From Polaromonas sp. (GTDB lineage Bacteria; Pseudomonadota; Gammaproteobacteria; Burkholderiales; Burkholderiaceae_C), in the NCBI GenBank assembly GCA_025362825.1, contig JANYFF010000376.1, positions 1 through 5,885 of the forward strand: 5,885 nt of DNA, given 5' to 3'. Under the pieces are notes generated by a model. It was not told the origin of the DNA, made no database searches, and saw only the letters and a list, made by a program, of their open reading frames with translations. The number at the start of each line of letters is the position of its first letter. Within the stretch, counting starts at the first letter, position 1. This document shows positions 1 through 5,885 of this stretch, piece by piece. The translations under genes were made by a program, and so were the position numbers.

Positions 1-615
1 GGGCAGATGGCGGCGTCGGCGGAACAGTATGGGGCACTCTTGAGCGAGCATGAGAAGGCAAAGGACGAAGTGGTACGACTGGAGACTGTGCTGAGGGAGG
101 CTGAAGGAGCGGCGAAGGCAGATGCGGAGCTGGAGGGCCAGCTTGAAAAGGCGAAAGCGGAAGTCGCAGAACTGAGGACGGAGGCGCATGCTGCGCAAGA
201 GGAGCGGTCCAAGCTGCAGGCAGACCTGACGAAGGTGCAGGCTAGGGGCACGGAGGAGCACGGAGCTGCTGAGGCTCGGCTGCGTGCGCTGGTACGGCGC
301 GTGCATGGCCCCAACGACCGCGTCGCGGTGGGACTGCTGGCACTGGACCGCAAGGCCAGACGGTTTTTTCTGCAGGCCCAGGCTTGGGATTTACCAGCGC
401 GTGAGTTCGAGGTGCTGTGGGAATTGATGACACCGCCAGGCCGGGTTGTCAGCAAACGCGTGTTGTCAGACAAACTGTCCGAAACCGACGGGGCGCTGGG
501 CGACAACGCTCTGGAAGCCTTTATCTCGCGCCTGCGCAAAAAGCTCGCTGGCAGTGGCGCTTGCATTCGCACCCTGCGCGGCTTGGGTTATGTGCTGGAA
601 GAAGAGCCTGCGTGA
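1..615 (+). CDS. Chimeric transcription regulator: coiled coil fused to an OmpR/PhoB-type winged-helix domain (receiver domain missing; 5' end open)
   Basis: The reading frame is open from the window edge. The first visible ATG is at 7 (202 residues from there), but only six bases precede it, so the true start may lie upstream. Counting from that ATG, residues ~5-88 form a charged, Ala/Glu/Lys-rich heptad-like coiled coil with no predicted membrane segment or catalytic motif. Residues 89-101 (EARLRALVRRVHG) match the end of helix 5 and the linker of TctD/QseB-type response regulators. Residues ~106-200 are a complete OmpR/PhoB winged helix: an N-terminal beta sheet, the EFEVL helix, GRVVSK, a recognition helix around D166-L180 (DNALEAFISRLRKKL) and the wing strand ending RGLGYVLEEE. 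The receiver domain with its acidic pocket and phospho-Asp, normally ~120 residues before the linker, is not there. The gene lies directly before a histidine kinase gene, as usual for this family. By inference it binds DNA without phosphorylation control, perhaps dimerising through the coil. The coil resembles those of KfrA-type plasmid proteins only in general character. A recombination product or an assembly chimera is possible. Confidence 0.8.
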   Translation, partial: GQMAASAEQYGALLSEHEKAKDEVVRLETVLREAEGAAKADAELEGQLEKAKAEVAELRTEAHAAQEERSKLQADLTKVQARGTEEHGAAEARLRALVRRVHGPNDRVAVGLLALDRKARRFFLQAQAWDLPAREFEVLWELMTPPGRVVSKRVLSDKLSETDGALGDNALEAFISRLRKKLAGSGACIRTLRGLGYVLEEEPA

Positions 616-631
616 GCGCAGTGCCGGAGCT

Positions 632-2077
632 ATGGCAGGCGAGATAAGTACCAAGCCGTCACTGCGCAGCCGCCTGGTACGGCACGTGGTCGTGCCGCTG
701 GTGCTGACTTGGGGCTTGGGGACGGCGGTGGCGCTTTCCGTGGCAAATTATTTCGCTGGCCAGGCTTTTGATCGCTCATTGCTGGACGACGCCTACGCCG
801 TCGCGGCGAACGTGCGTATCGACACCTCAGGCCCGATGCTCAACCTGTCGCCGAGCGAAATGGTCGCGCTGCTGTTCGATCAGAGCGAATCGGTTTATTT
901 TGCGGTGCTGCTGCCCAGTGGCGTGCTGGTGGCCGGCCACGCGGGGCTGCATGCGCCCGAGCTGCCGGAAGAAGCGCCCTATGGCTTTGGCGACATCCTG
1001 TTTCAGGGGCGCGAACTGCGCGTGGTCAGCTTGCGTCGCAGCGAGCCTGCGGACTTTATCGTGGTAGTTGCCCAGACGTCGGTAAGCCGCAGCAAGCTGC
1101 TGCACCGCATGCTCGCGTTTGCCGTTATTCCGCAAATCCTGCTGCTGGTCTTTTTGATCTGGTGGCTGCGACGCAGTATAAAGCGTGACCTGAGGCCGTT
1201 GATCGGGCTGCAGGCGGCAGTGGACCGGCGCGATGCACGCGACCTGACGCCAGTGCCGTCGTCGGTGACCACCGGTGCCAGCACGCGCGACGTCGAGCGG
1301 CTTGGACTGGCAGTCAACTCGATGCTGGCTCGTCTTAGTGAAAGCATTCGTGCGCAGCGTGAGTTTGCGGGCAATGTGGCGCACGAGTTACGCACGCCGT
1401 TGGCCGGCATTCGCGCGCAGGCGGACTATGCGCTGGCTCATGCCGATCCGGAAGTCTGGCGCGAGCAGCTTCAAGGTATCGTTTTGGGCGAAGCCAGGGC
1501 TAGCCATATGGTGGAGCAGTTGCTGGCGCTGGCGCTGGCCGACGAGGCGCGTGCAGGACTGAAACTTGAGCCGGTGGCGTTGAACGAGCTGGCGCGCGGA
1601 GTACTCTTGCGATTTTTGGCGAAGGCCGATGCGGCGGGCGTGGATCTGGGGGGTGAAGGCCTTGATGAGCGGGTGTTGGTTCAAGGTCACGCAGCGCTAC
1701 TGGAAGGTATTTTGGGCAACCTGTTGGACAACGCATTGCGTTATGGCGTGGCGGCGCATCCGCAAGTGACTGTGACTGTGGCACGGCACGATTGCGATGT
1801 GGTGATTGCCGTAACCGACAATGGTCCCGGTCTGGGCGAGCTTGATGCCGAGCAACTGCGCCAGCGCTGGACATTAGGCCCGGCAGGTCGGCGGATGGGG
1901 GAGGGGGCGGGCTTGGGGTTGGCGATTGTCAGCCGCTATGTCGAGCTGCTGGGTGCACGTTTGAGTCTGGACGCGGCGACCAACGGTGCGGGCTTGCGCG
2001 TCAGTGTGCGTTTTACGGATGCTGCTGTTCCGTCTGACGTAACGACCCAGCTGCATGTGCCACAAGCGAAGTCTTAA
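632..2077 (+). CDS. Two-component sensor histidine kinase, TctE/QseC-like, with 2CSK_N-type periplasmic sensor
   Basis: This 481-residue inner-membrane kinase senses a periplasmic signal and autophosphorylates on histidine. Residues ~18-41 are the first membrane segment and ~161-179 the second. The periplasmic stretch between them resembles the 2CSK_N sensor of TctE/QseC proteins (for example LLPSGVLVAG and the strand RELRVVSLRR). A HAMP-like linker follows (RPL near 187, then DVERLGLAVNSML). The H box is AHELRTPLAG with His251. The N box is LLDNALRYG with Asn367. G1 is DNGPGLG at 396-402 and G2 is GEGAGLGLAIV from 423. All key residues are present and the length is normal for the family. The frame is open further upstream into the regulator gene, but ATG 632 puts a short basic N-terminus before the first membrane segment. 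GGAG at 626-629 precedes it with only two bases of spacing. ATG 590 is an alternative, overlapping the regulator. The gap of 16 bases to the upstream gene indicates one operon. The family is established for tricarboxylate or quorum-type sensing; the ligand here is unknown. Confidence 0.93.
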   Translation: MAGEISTKPSLRSRLVRHVVVPLVLTWGLGTAVALSVANYFAGQAFDRSLLDDAYAVAANVRIDTSGPMLNLSPSEMVALLFDQSESVYFAVLLPSGVLVAGHAGLHAPELPEEAPYGFGDILFQGRELRVVSLRRSEPADFIVVVAQTSVSRSKLLHRMLAFAVIPQILLLVFLIWWLRRSIKRDLRPLIGLQAAVDRRDARDLTPVPSSVTTGASTRDVERLGLAVNSMLARLSESIRAQREFAGNVAHELRTPLAGIRAQADYALAHADPEVWREQLQGIVLGEARASHMVEQLLALALADEARAGLKLEPVALNELARGVLLRFLAKADAAGVDLGGEGLDERVLVQGHAALLEGILGNLLDNALRYGVAAHPQVTVTVARHDCDVVIAVTDNGPGLGELDAEQLRQRWTLGPAGRRMGEGAGLGLAIVSRYVELLGARLSLDAATNGAGLRVSVRFTDAAVPSDVTTQLHVPQAKS

Positions 2078-2138
2078 TCTTGACACGTGGGCGGCATACA
2101 CTGCGGCGTTTTCCCTTTTCAAAGTTAAATCTCAAGTT

Positions 2139-3461
2139 ATGAATCTGCCACTGCGTTACCTGACTCTTTGCCTTTCTGCACTGCTGCTGTCCTGCGCTGC
2201 GTCGGCGCAAGACGCGCCTGAGCCAGAGCGCTTCAACGCCAAATTTCAAGCCACTTATCTCTGGCAGACCAAGCCCAGCTTTGCCGCGGCCTACTCTGGT
2301 GTTAACAGCTTGTTGCCTACGGCCGAAAAAAGTTACTCGTTTACTTCAACCGCTTTTCTTGGCTTGCGCCTGGCGCGCGATACCGAGTTGTACTTTAATC
2401 CTGAGGTTGTGCAGGGTGTGGCCATGTCAGGCTTGACCGGCCTAGGCGGTCTGACGAACAGCGAGCTGCAAAAGACGGGTGGCCCGAACCCCCAGCTGTA
2501 TCGCGCGCGACTTTTTGTGCGGCAGACTTGGAACCAGGGGGGTGAACGCGAAAGTGTGGCATCCGATATGAATCAATTGGCCGGTTCGCGCGATAAGAAC
2601 CGATTGGTTTTGACAGTAGGCAATTTGGCGGTATCGGATATCTTTGACCTTAACGCTTATGCACATGATGGGCGTTCGCAACTCATGAACTGGTCGTTTT
2701 TAACGCATGGTGCCTATGATTTTGCAGCTGATGCGCGCGGTTATTCGTGGGGCGCTGCGCTGGAGTATTACCAAGATAGCTGGGCTGTGCGGGCGGGCCG
2801 GTTCATGCAGCCGAGGGAGTCCAACGGCGTGGCACTTGACCGCGCTTTGTCGCGGCACTATGGCGATCAGCTTGAGTTTGAAAAAGCATACAGTCTGGCC
2901 GGTCAGCCGGGTAAGGCGCGGTTGCTGTTTTTTCGCAACCGGGCTGTGATGGGCGGTTTTGACGATGCGCTGGCTAATGCTGCCGGTGGCGTACCGACCA
3001 TCGCGCCAGTGCGCAAGCTCCGTACCAAACAGGGCTTGGGCATCAACTTGGAGCAATCGCTTAGTGACAATGCAGGCGTGTTTGCCCGGCTGGCACGAAG
3101 CGACGGTGCGTCAGAAGCCTACGCGTTCGCAGAGATTGACAGTTCACTGTCGTTCGGGATAAATGTAAAGGGCGCGGGCTGGGGACGTGCGCGGGACACC
3201 CTGGCGCTGGCCTTTGCGAGGAATGGTTTGTCGAGCTCGCACCAGGCTTTTCTGGCTGCCGGGGGCAGTGGATACTTTGTCGGTGATGGCAGGTTGAACT
3301 ACCGCCAGGAATCTATCGTTGAGGGCTACTACAGCATTGGCCTCGATGTATTGCAGCGTACTGCCCTCAGCCTGGGCGCGCAGTACATTCGTAACCCGGC
3401 TTATAACGCCGATCGCGGTCCGGTTCGCGTCATGTCGGTGCGTCTGCACACAGAGTTTTAA
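2139..3461 (+). CDS. OprB-family (carbohydrate-type) outer-membrane porin
   Basis: This 440-residue protein is predicted to form an outer-membrane beta-barrel for passive or selective uptake of small solutes. Residues 1-23 are a signal peptide: a basic start (MNLPLRY), a leucine-rich core and an ASA cleavage site before QDAP. The body has alternating strands rich in aromatic residues, turns rich in G, N and D, and no internal hydrophobic helix. Sections such as RLVLTVGNLAVSDIFD, the following QLMNWSFLTHGAYDFAADARGY and HYGDQLEFEKA recall OprB-type carbohydrate porins. The last residue is phenylalanine in an alternating strand (SVRLHTEF), the usual barrel-assembly signal. I chose ATG 2139 because it starts directly at the signal peptide. 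An in-frame ATG at 2055 would overlap the kinase and bury the signal peptide. No strong ribosome-binding site is visible. Cys19 does not sit in a convincing lipobox, so a lipoprotein is unlikely. The position 61 bases after the kinase suggests co-expression or control by that system. The substrate cannot be told from the sequence; sugars or organic acids are both possible. Confidence 0.85.
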   Translation: MNLPLRYLTLCLSALLLSCAASAQDAPEPERFNAKFQATYLWQTKPSFAAAYSGVNSLLPTAEKSYSFTSTAFLGLRLARDTELYFNPEVVQGVAMSGLTGLGGLTNSELQKTGGPNPQLYRARLFVRQTWNQGGERESVASDMNQLAGSRDKNRLVLTVGNLAVSDIFDLNAYAHDGRSQLMNWSFLTHGAYDFAADARGYSWGAALEYYQDSWAVRAGRFMQPRESNGVALDRALSRHYGDQLEFEKAYSLAGQPGKARLLFFRNRAVMGGFDDALANAAGGVPTIAPVRKLRTKQGLGINLEQSLSDNAGVFARLARSDGASEAYAFAEIDSSLSFGINVKGAGWGRARDTLALAFARNGLSSSHQAFLAAGGSGYFVGDGRLNYRQESIVEGYYSIGLDVLQRTALSLGAQYIRNPAYNADRGPVRVMSVRLHTEF

Positions 3462-3525
3462 ATTCAAGTATCAATTACAGGCTGAATTCGGGAAAGTATG
3501 GGTGGCCTTTTTGAAGGGCGTGGCG

Positions 3526-3579
3526 TGCCAAGCGGGCAATTCTTAGCCGTCTAGGAAGAGGCTAACTGGCAGGTTTTTT
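3526..3579 (+). terminator. Candidate rho-independent terminator after the porin gene
   Basis: An inner stem TTAGCC (3543-3548) pairs with GGCTAA (3560-3565) around an 11-base loop. An outer stem TGCCA (3526-3530) pairs with TGGCA (3567-3571). Two bases later comes a run of six T (3574-3579). The position, ~65-118 bases after the porin stop, suits a terminator. The 12-base asymmetric internal loop between the two stems and the modest GC content make it weaker than a textbook example. Confidence 0.4.
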
Positions 3580-3593
3580 CGTCAACATTTTGA

Positions 3594-3646
3594 TAGCGGT
3601 GGCTTCGCACTCGGTCCTAGGCACGCGCGTCTTCAGTGCGCCGCTA
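3594..3646. repeat. Imperfect inverted repeat, 12 paired bases with a 6-base bulge
   Basis: TAGCGG (3594-3599) pairs with CCGCTA (3641-3646), and CGCACT (3606-3611) pairs with AGTGCG (3635-3640). The right arm is continuous; the left arm has a six-base bulge (TGGCTT, 3600-3605). The 23-base loop carries two short palindromes. It could be an RNA hairpin in the leader of the adaptor gene, an operator, or a chance pairing. No T run follows, so it is not a terminator on the + strand. Confidence 0.35.
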
Positions 3647-3750
3647 CGTAGTTCCCCGCATGTATGAGAGGCATTTAGGCCGCCAACAGTCAGCGCGTGG
3701 TCAGTCGCTACTTTCTAGACTGGTAGCTTCACTGTTTATTCTGTAGCGGC
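3640..3750. repeat. 8-base inverted repeat competing with the upstream hairpin
   Basis: GCCGCTAC (3640-3647) is the exact reverse complement of GTAGCGGC (3743-3750), with a 95-base loop. The left arm reuses the CCGCTA that also pairs with TAGCGG at 3594-3599, so the two structures exclude each other. The right arm ends 34 bases before ATG 3785. Eight bases at this distance can occur by chance. Confidence 0.25.
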
Positions 3751-3784
3751 TCCGTAACGGTTGCCCGCGCACCACTCGATACTT

Positions 3785-5008
3785 ATGAAGAAAAGCACAC
3801 AACGCCTGGCGGGCGTATTGCGAAATGCCAAGCCCTCGCACGTCGCCCTATACGGCTTAGGCTTCGCCGCGGTTCTTGGATTAGGAGTCTGGTATTTTTT
3901 ATCGACTACCGCACCAGCCGCTGTTAAGGTTTCGGCTCCTGCGATCATCCGAGTGGGGACAGATGAAATCCAGCTTGCGCGTGAGCAACTTGCAGAGCTG
4001 AAGGTGGGGCCAGTTGAACCGCAGTCTTTCGAGTCGCGACGTGATGCCCTTGGCATCATCGACTTCAACCAGGACATGACTGTGCCGGTGTTTTCGCCGT
4101 ATCAGGGGCGTATTGCAAGCATGCTGGTGCGCGCAGGCGAAGACGTGACTCGTGGTCAGGTGCTCTACACCGTGCAAATTCCTGATCTTGCGAACGCTGC
4201 CTCTGTGTTGATTTCAACCACCGGAACGTTGAAAGTTGCGAACCAGACGTTGCGCCGGGCACAGGCCCTGTACGAGACTCAAAGCATTGCCTTGAAAGAG
4301 CTTCAGCAAAATACGGCTGACCAGCAGTCTGCCGACGCAGGCTACCGCTCGGCGCGCAAGACACTCGCGCTGTTTGGGCTGACCGACAAAGACATTGAAG
4401 ACATTGAAGCGCAGCGAAAGGTAGAGACGGAAATGCAGGTTCGAAGTCCGTTTGCTGGCCGCGTCACGGCCCGCGCTGGTGCCATCGGGCAACTTGTGCA
4501 GCCTGGAAGCGGCACAGCGCCTTTGACAGTCGCCAACCTGCAAACCCTTTGGATGGTCGCCAGTGTTCCGGAGTCGGAGTTGGCGAGCTACGCATTGGGT
4601 CAGCCGGTAACAGTGAAAGTGTCGGCGTATTCAGATATGACGTTTACCGGCAAGATCAATTACATCAGCGACACGGCTGACGCCGCCACGCACCGTGTGA
4701 CGGTTAGGGCTGAAGTACCCAACAACAAGCGCCTGCTCAAGCCGCAAATGCTGGCTAATTTCAACATCACCCTGAGCCAGCCTTTGAGCTCGGTTGCTGT
4801 GCCTGCCAACGCCCTGGCTCGCGAGGGGGACGGTTCGATGTCAGTTTGGGTGACGCAGGACGGAAGTCGTTTCAAGCGGCGTACCGTACAAACGGGGATG
4901 CTTCAAAACGGCATGGTGCAGGTGCTTTCAGGGCTGGCATCTGGTGAAAAGATTGCTCGGGACAAGGCTTTGTTCCTCAGCAATCTTTATCTCATCACCA
5001 TTAACTGA
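3785..5008 (+). CDS. RND efflux periplasmic adaptor subunit (membrane fusion protein, HlyD/CzcB-like)
   Basis: This 407-residue periplasmic adaptor links an inner-membrane RND pump to an outer-membrane channel. Residues ~20-40 are an N-terminal membrane anchor after a basic start (MKKSTQRLAG); no lipobox cysteine follows. Domains in order are: first lipoyl half ~100-130 (VPVFSPYQGRIASMLVRAGEDVTRGQ); an alpha-helical hairpin ~131-215 rich in Q, A and L; second lipoyl half from 217 (MQVRSPFAGRVTARAGAIGQ); a beta-barrel domain ~255-335 (LWMVASVPESELASYALGQ, then GKINYISDTADAATHRV); and a membrane-proximal domain to the end. This order and length are normal for the family. Start choice: ATG 3785 gives the expected anchor; TTG 3761 adds eight residues without benefit. 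Neither has a visible Shine-Dalgarno. The protein contains no cysteine and only two histidines and lacks a His- or Met-rich tail, so a metal substrate is not supported by the adaptor itself. It is followed after 12 bases by the permease gene, so the two form an operon. Confidence 0.93.
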   Translation: MKKSTQRLAGVLRNAKPSHVALYGLGFAAVLGLGVWYFLSTTAPAAVKVSAPAIIRVGTDEIQLAREQLAELKVGPVEPQSFESRRDALGIIDFNQDMTVPVFSPYQGRIASMLVRAGEDVTRGQVLYTVQIPDLANAASVLISTTGTLKVANQTLRRAQALYETQSIALKELQQNTADQQSADAGYRSARKTLALFGLTDKDIEDIEAQRKVETEMQVRSPFAGRVTARAGAIGQLVQPGSGTAPLTVANLQTLWMVASVPESELASYALGQPVTVKVSAYSDMTFTGKINYISDTADAATHRVTVRAEVPNNKRLLKPQMLANFNITLSQPLSSVAVPANALAREGDGSMSVWVTQDGSRFKRRTVQTGMLQNGMVQVLSGLASGEKIARDKALFLSNLYLITIN

Positions 5009-5020
5009 CCGGGTACCCAC

Positions 5021-5885
5021 GTGTTCAGATCCCTGCTGGCTTTCGTTCTTACCCGGCGCCCAATTGTGCTGCTGGGCTTGCTCGCCTTTATGGCTGCAGG
5101 TGTGCTTGCTTTTTACAAACTTAACGTAGAGGCTTATCCTAATCCGGCACCGGTCATTCTTGAAATTACCGCCCAGGTGCCCGGCTTGTCTGCTGAGGAA
5201 ATGGAGCGCTACTACACGCGCCCAATGGAGGTCGGGCTCGCGACCACATTGGGTGTTGACAATATTCGCTCGACGTCTTTTTACGGTTTGTCGTTTGTAC
5301 GTGTAACTTTTAAGTACGGCGTAGATTACGTACCAGCCTTGACGCAGACAGCCATTAATCTGCAGCAGAACGTCACGCTGCCAAACAATGTGCAGCCGCA
5401 GATTCAGGCGTCCAGCCTTGTCGGCGAAATTTTGCGGTATCAAATCAAAGGCCCGTCTACCTACAGCCTTACAGACCTGCGCGGCATTCAAGACTGGATC
5501 GTTCAACGGCGCCTCTTAACTGTGCCAGGAGTGGCTCAAGTCGTGACCTGGGGCGGGACCACCAAGGAATACCATGTTGAAGTGAATCCACAAAAACTGG
5601 AAGGCTACGGATTGACGCTGCAGCAGGTGCTCGGCGCAGTGGGCAGCGCCAACTCAAACGTAGGCGGGCGAACCGTCAGCGTGGGTGAGCAGTCCGTCAA
5701 TATTCGCGGGCTGGGTCTGGTGCGCAACATCGAGGACGCAGGCAACATTGTGGTGACGCAGCAAAACGGCTTGCCCGTGCTCGTCAAAGACATCGCAACG
5801 GTTTCTTTGGGCAGCGTTCCGCGACTTGGAGAGGCGGGGCGTGACGCCGCCAATGACGTCGTGACCGGTATCGTCATCATGCGCA
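5021..5885 (+). CDS. RND efflux permease, CzcA/CusA-like class, N-terminal 288 residues (cut by window edge)
   Basis: This inner-membrane proton-driven pump would work with the adaptor encoded just upstream. The frame starts at GTG 5021, 12 bases after the adaptor stop and in the same frame, and runs without stop to the window end. Family members are ~1,000-1,050 residues long, so roughly a quarter is visible. The N-terminus MFRSLLAFVLTRRPIV and first membrane segment ~14-31 are typical, followed by NVEAYPNPAPV and the periplasmic pore-domain start (ITAQVPGLSAEEMERYYTRP). Later stretches such as LTVPGVAQVVTWGG, YHVEVNPQKLEGYGLTLQQV and LPVLVKDIATVSLG match heavy-metal-type RND permeases better than the AcrB drug class. 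The proton-relay residues of the fourth membrane segment and the central substrate residues lie beyond the edge, so the substrate cannot be judged. The start has no clear Shine-Dalgarno; translation may be coupled to the adaptor. The palindrome GGGTACCC (5011-5018) sits in the gap. Confidence 0.92.
   Translation, partial: MFRSLLAFVLTRRPIVLLGLLAFMAAGVLAFYKLNVEAYPNPAPVILEITAQVPGLSAEEMERYYTRPMEVGLATTLGVDNIRSTSFYGLSFVRVTFKYGVDYVPALTQTAINLQQNVTLPNNVQPQIQASSLVGEILRYQIKGPSTYSLTDLRGIQDWIVQRRLLTVPGVAQVVTWGGTTKEYHVEVNPQKLEGYGLTLQQVLGAVGSANSNVGGRTVSVGEQSVNIRGLGLVRNIEDAGNIVVTQQNGLPVLVKDIATVSLGSVPRLGEAGRDAANDVVTGIVIMR

Larger units (their letters stand above)
3462..3784. other. 323-base non-coding region between porin and efflux operon
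   Basis: No convincing coding frame crosses this region on either strand; open frames entering it are out of phase with the flanking genes and lack family character. The left part (3526-3579) holds a candidate terminator for the porin transcript. The middle and right parts hold inverted repeats (3594-3646 and 3640-3750) and short palindromes: CCTAGG at 3616-3621, ACGCGCGT at 3623-3630 and CCGTAACGG at 3752-3760. A promoter for the adaptor gene must lie here if the terminator is real, but I see no -35/-10 pair with good matches and spacing. No Shine-Dalgarno sequence is visible just before ATG 3785. Confidence 0.6.

Noticed and set aside
446..631. Kinase frame extended upstream to ATG 446
   Set aside because: This stretch overlaps the winged-helix coding region in another frame, and its translation (Cys- and Trp-rich, no family character) is not part of known kinases of this type.
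827..1410. Long open frames on the - strand opposite the kinase
   Set aside because: They are antisense shadows of a well-supported gene, with biased composition, no recognisable domain and no ribosome-binding site.
2080..2108. Perfect TTGACA (2080-2085) as a promoter -35 for the porin
   Set aside because: No -10-like hexamer occurs at 16-18 bases spacing (the sequence there is GC-rich); TACACT at 2097-2102 is only 11 bases away.
2055..2138. Porin frame extended upstream to ATG 2055
   Set aside because: The extension overlaps the kinase end and would put 28 residues before a clear signal peptide.
2139..2210. Lipoprotein signal with Cys19 in the porin leader
   Set aside because: The LLSC context is a poor lipobox, and a good signal peptidase I site (ASA before QD) follows; porins of this family are not lipoproteins.
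5009..5020. Same-frame adaptor stop and permease start as a programmed fusion by read-through
   Set aside because: A shared frame is expected in about one third of gene pairs, and no read-through signal is visible.
4928..5506. 192-residue open frame on the - strand opposite the adaptor end and permease start
   Set aside because: It lies opposite two well-supported genes, has no recognisable domain and no promoter or ribosome-binding site.

Overview
The window looks like chromosomal or plasmid DNA of a betaproteobacterium, most plausibly Burkholderiales or a relative. This rests on the moderately high GC content, the type of two-component kinase, the OprB-type porin and the RND efflux pair. 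It is inference from gene families, not from a database match. All five recognisable genes lie on the + strand. No RNA gene, insertion sequence or CRISPR array is visible.

Positions 1-2077 hold a TctD/TctE-like (equally QseB/QseC-like) regulatory pair. The response-regulator gene is abnormal. Its C-terminal OmpR/PhoB winged-helix DNA-binding domain is intact, but the N-terminal receiver domain, which should carry the phosphorylated aspartate, is absent. A charged, alanine-rich coiled coil stands in its place and is open at the left edge of the window. The histidine kinase that follows has a periplasmic 2CSK_N-type sensor, two membrane segments and complete H, N, G1 and G2 boxes, so it appears functional although its usual phosphoacceptor is missing here.

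Positions 2139-3461 encode an outer-membrane OprB-family (carbohydrate-type) porin with a signal peptide and a C-terminal phenylalanine. It starts 61 bases after the kinase and may be a co-transcribed or regulated target.

Positions 3462-3784 are non-coding. They hold a candidate intrinsic terminator for the porin transcript and a set of inverted repeats with two mutually exclusive pairings, which could be a leader structure or chance.

Positions 3785-5885 encode an RND efflux pair: a membrane-anchored periplasmic adaptor, then 12 bases later the start of an inner-membrane RND permease of the CzcA/CusA-like class, cut by the right edge after 288 residues. The outer-membrane channel is not in the window. 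The two blocks could be linked if the regulator controls efflux and porin together, but nothing in the sequence proves it. The strongest unusual observation is the regulator whose receiver is replaced by a coiled coil.
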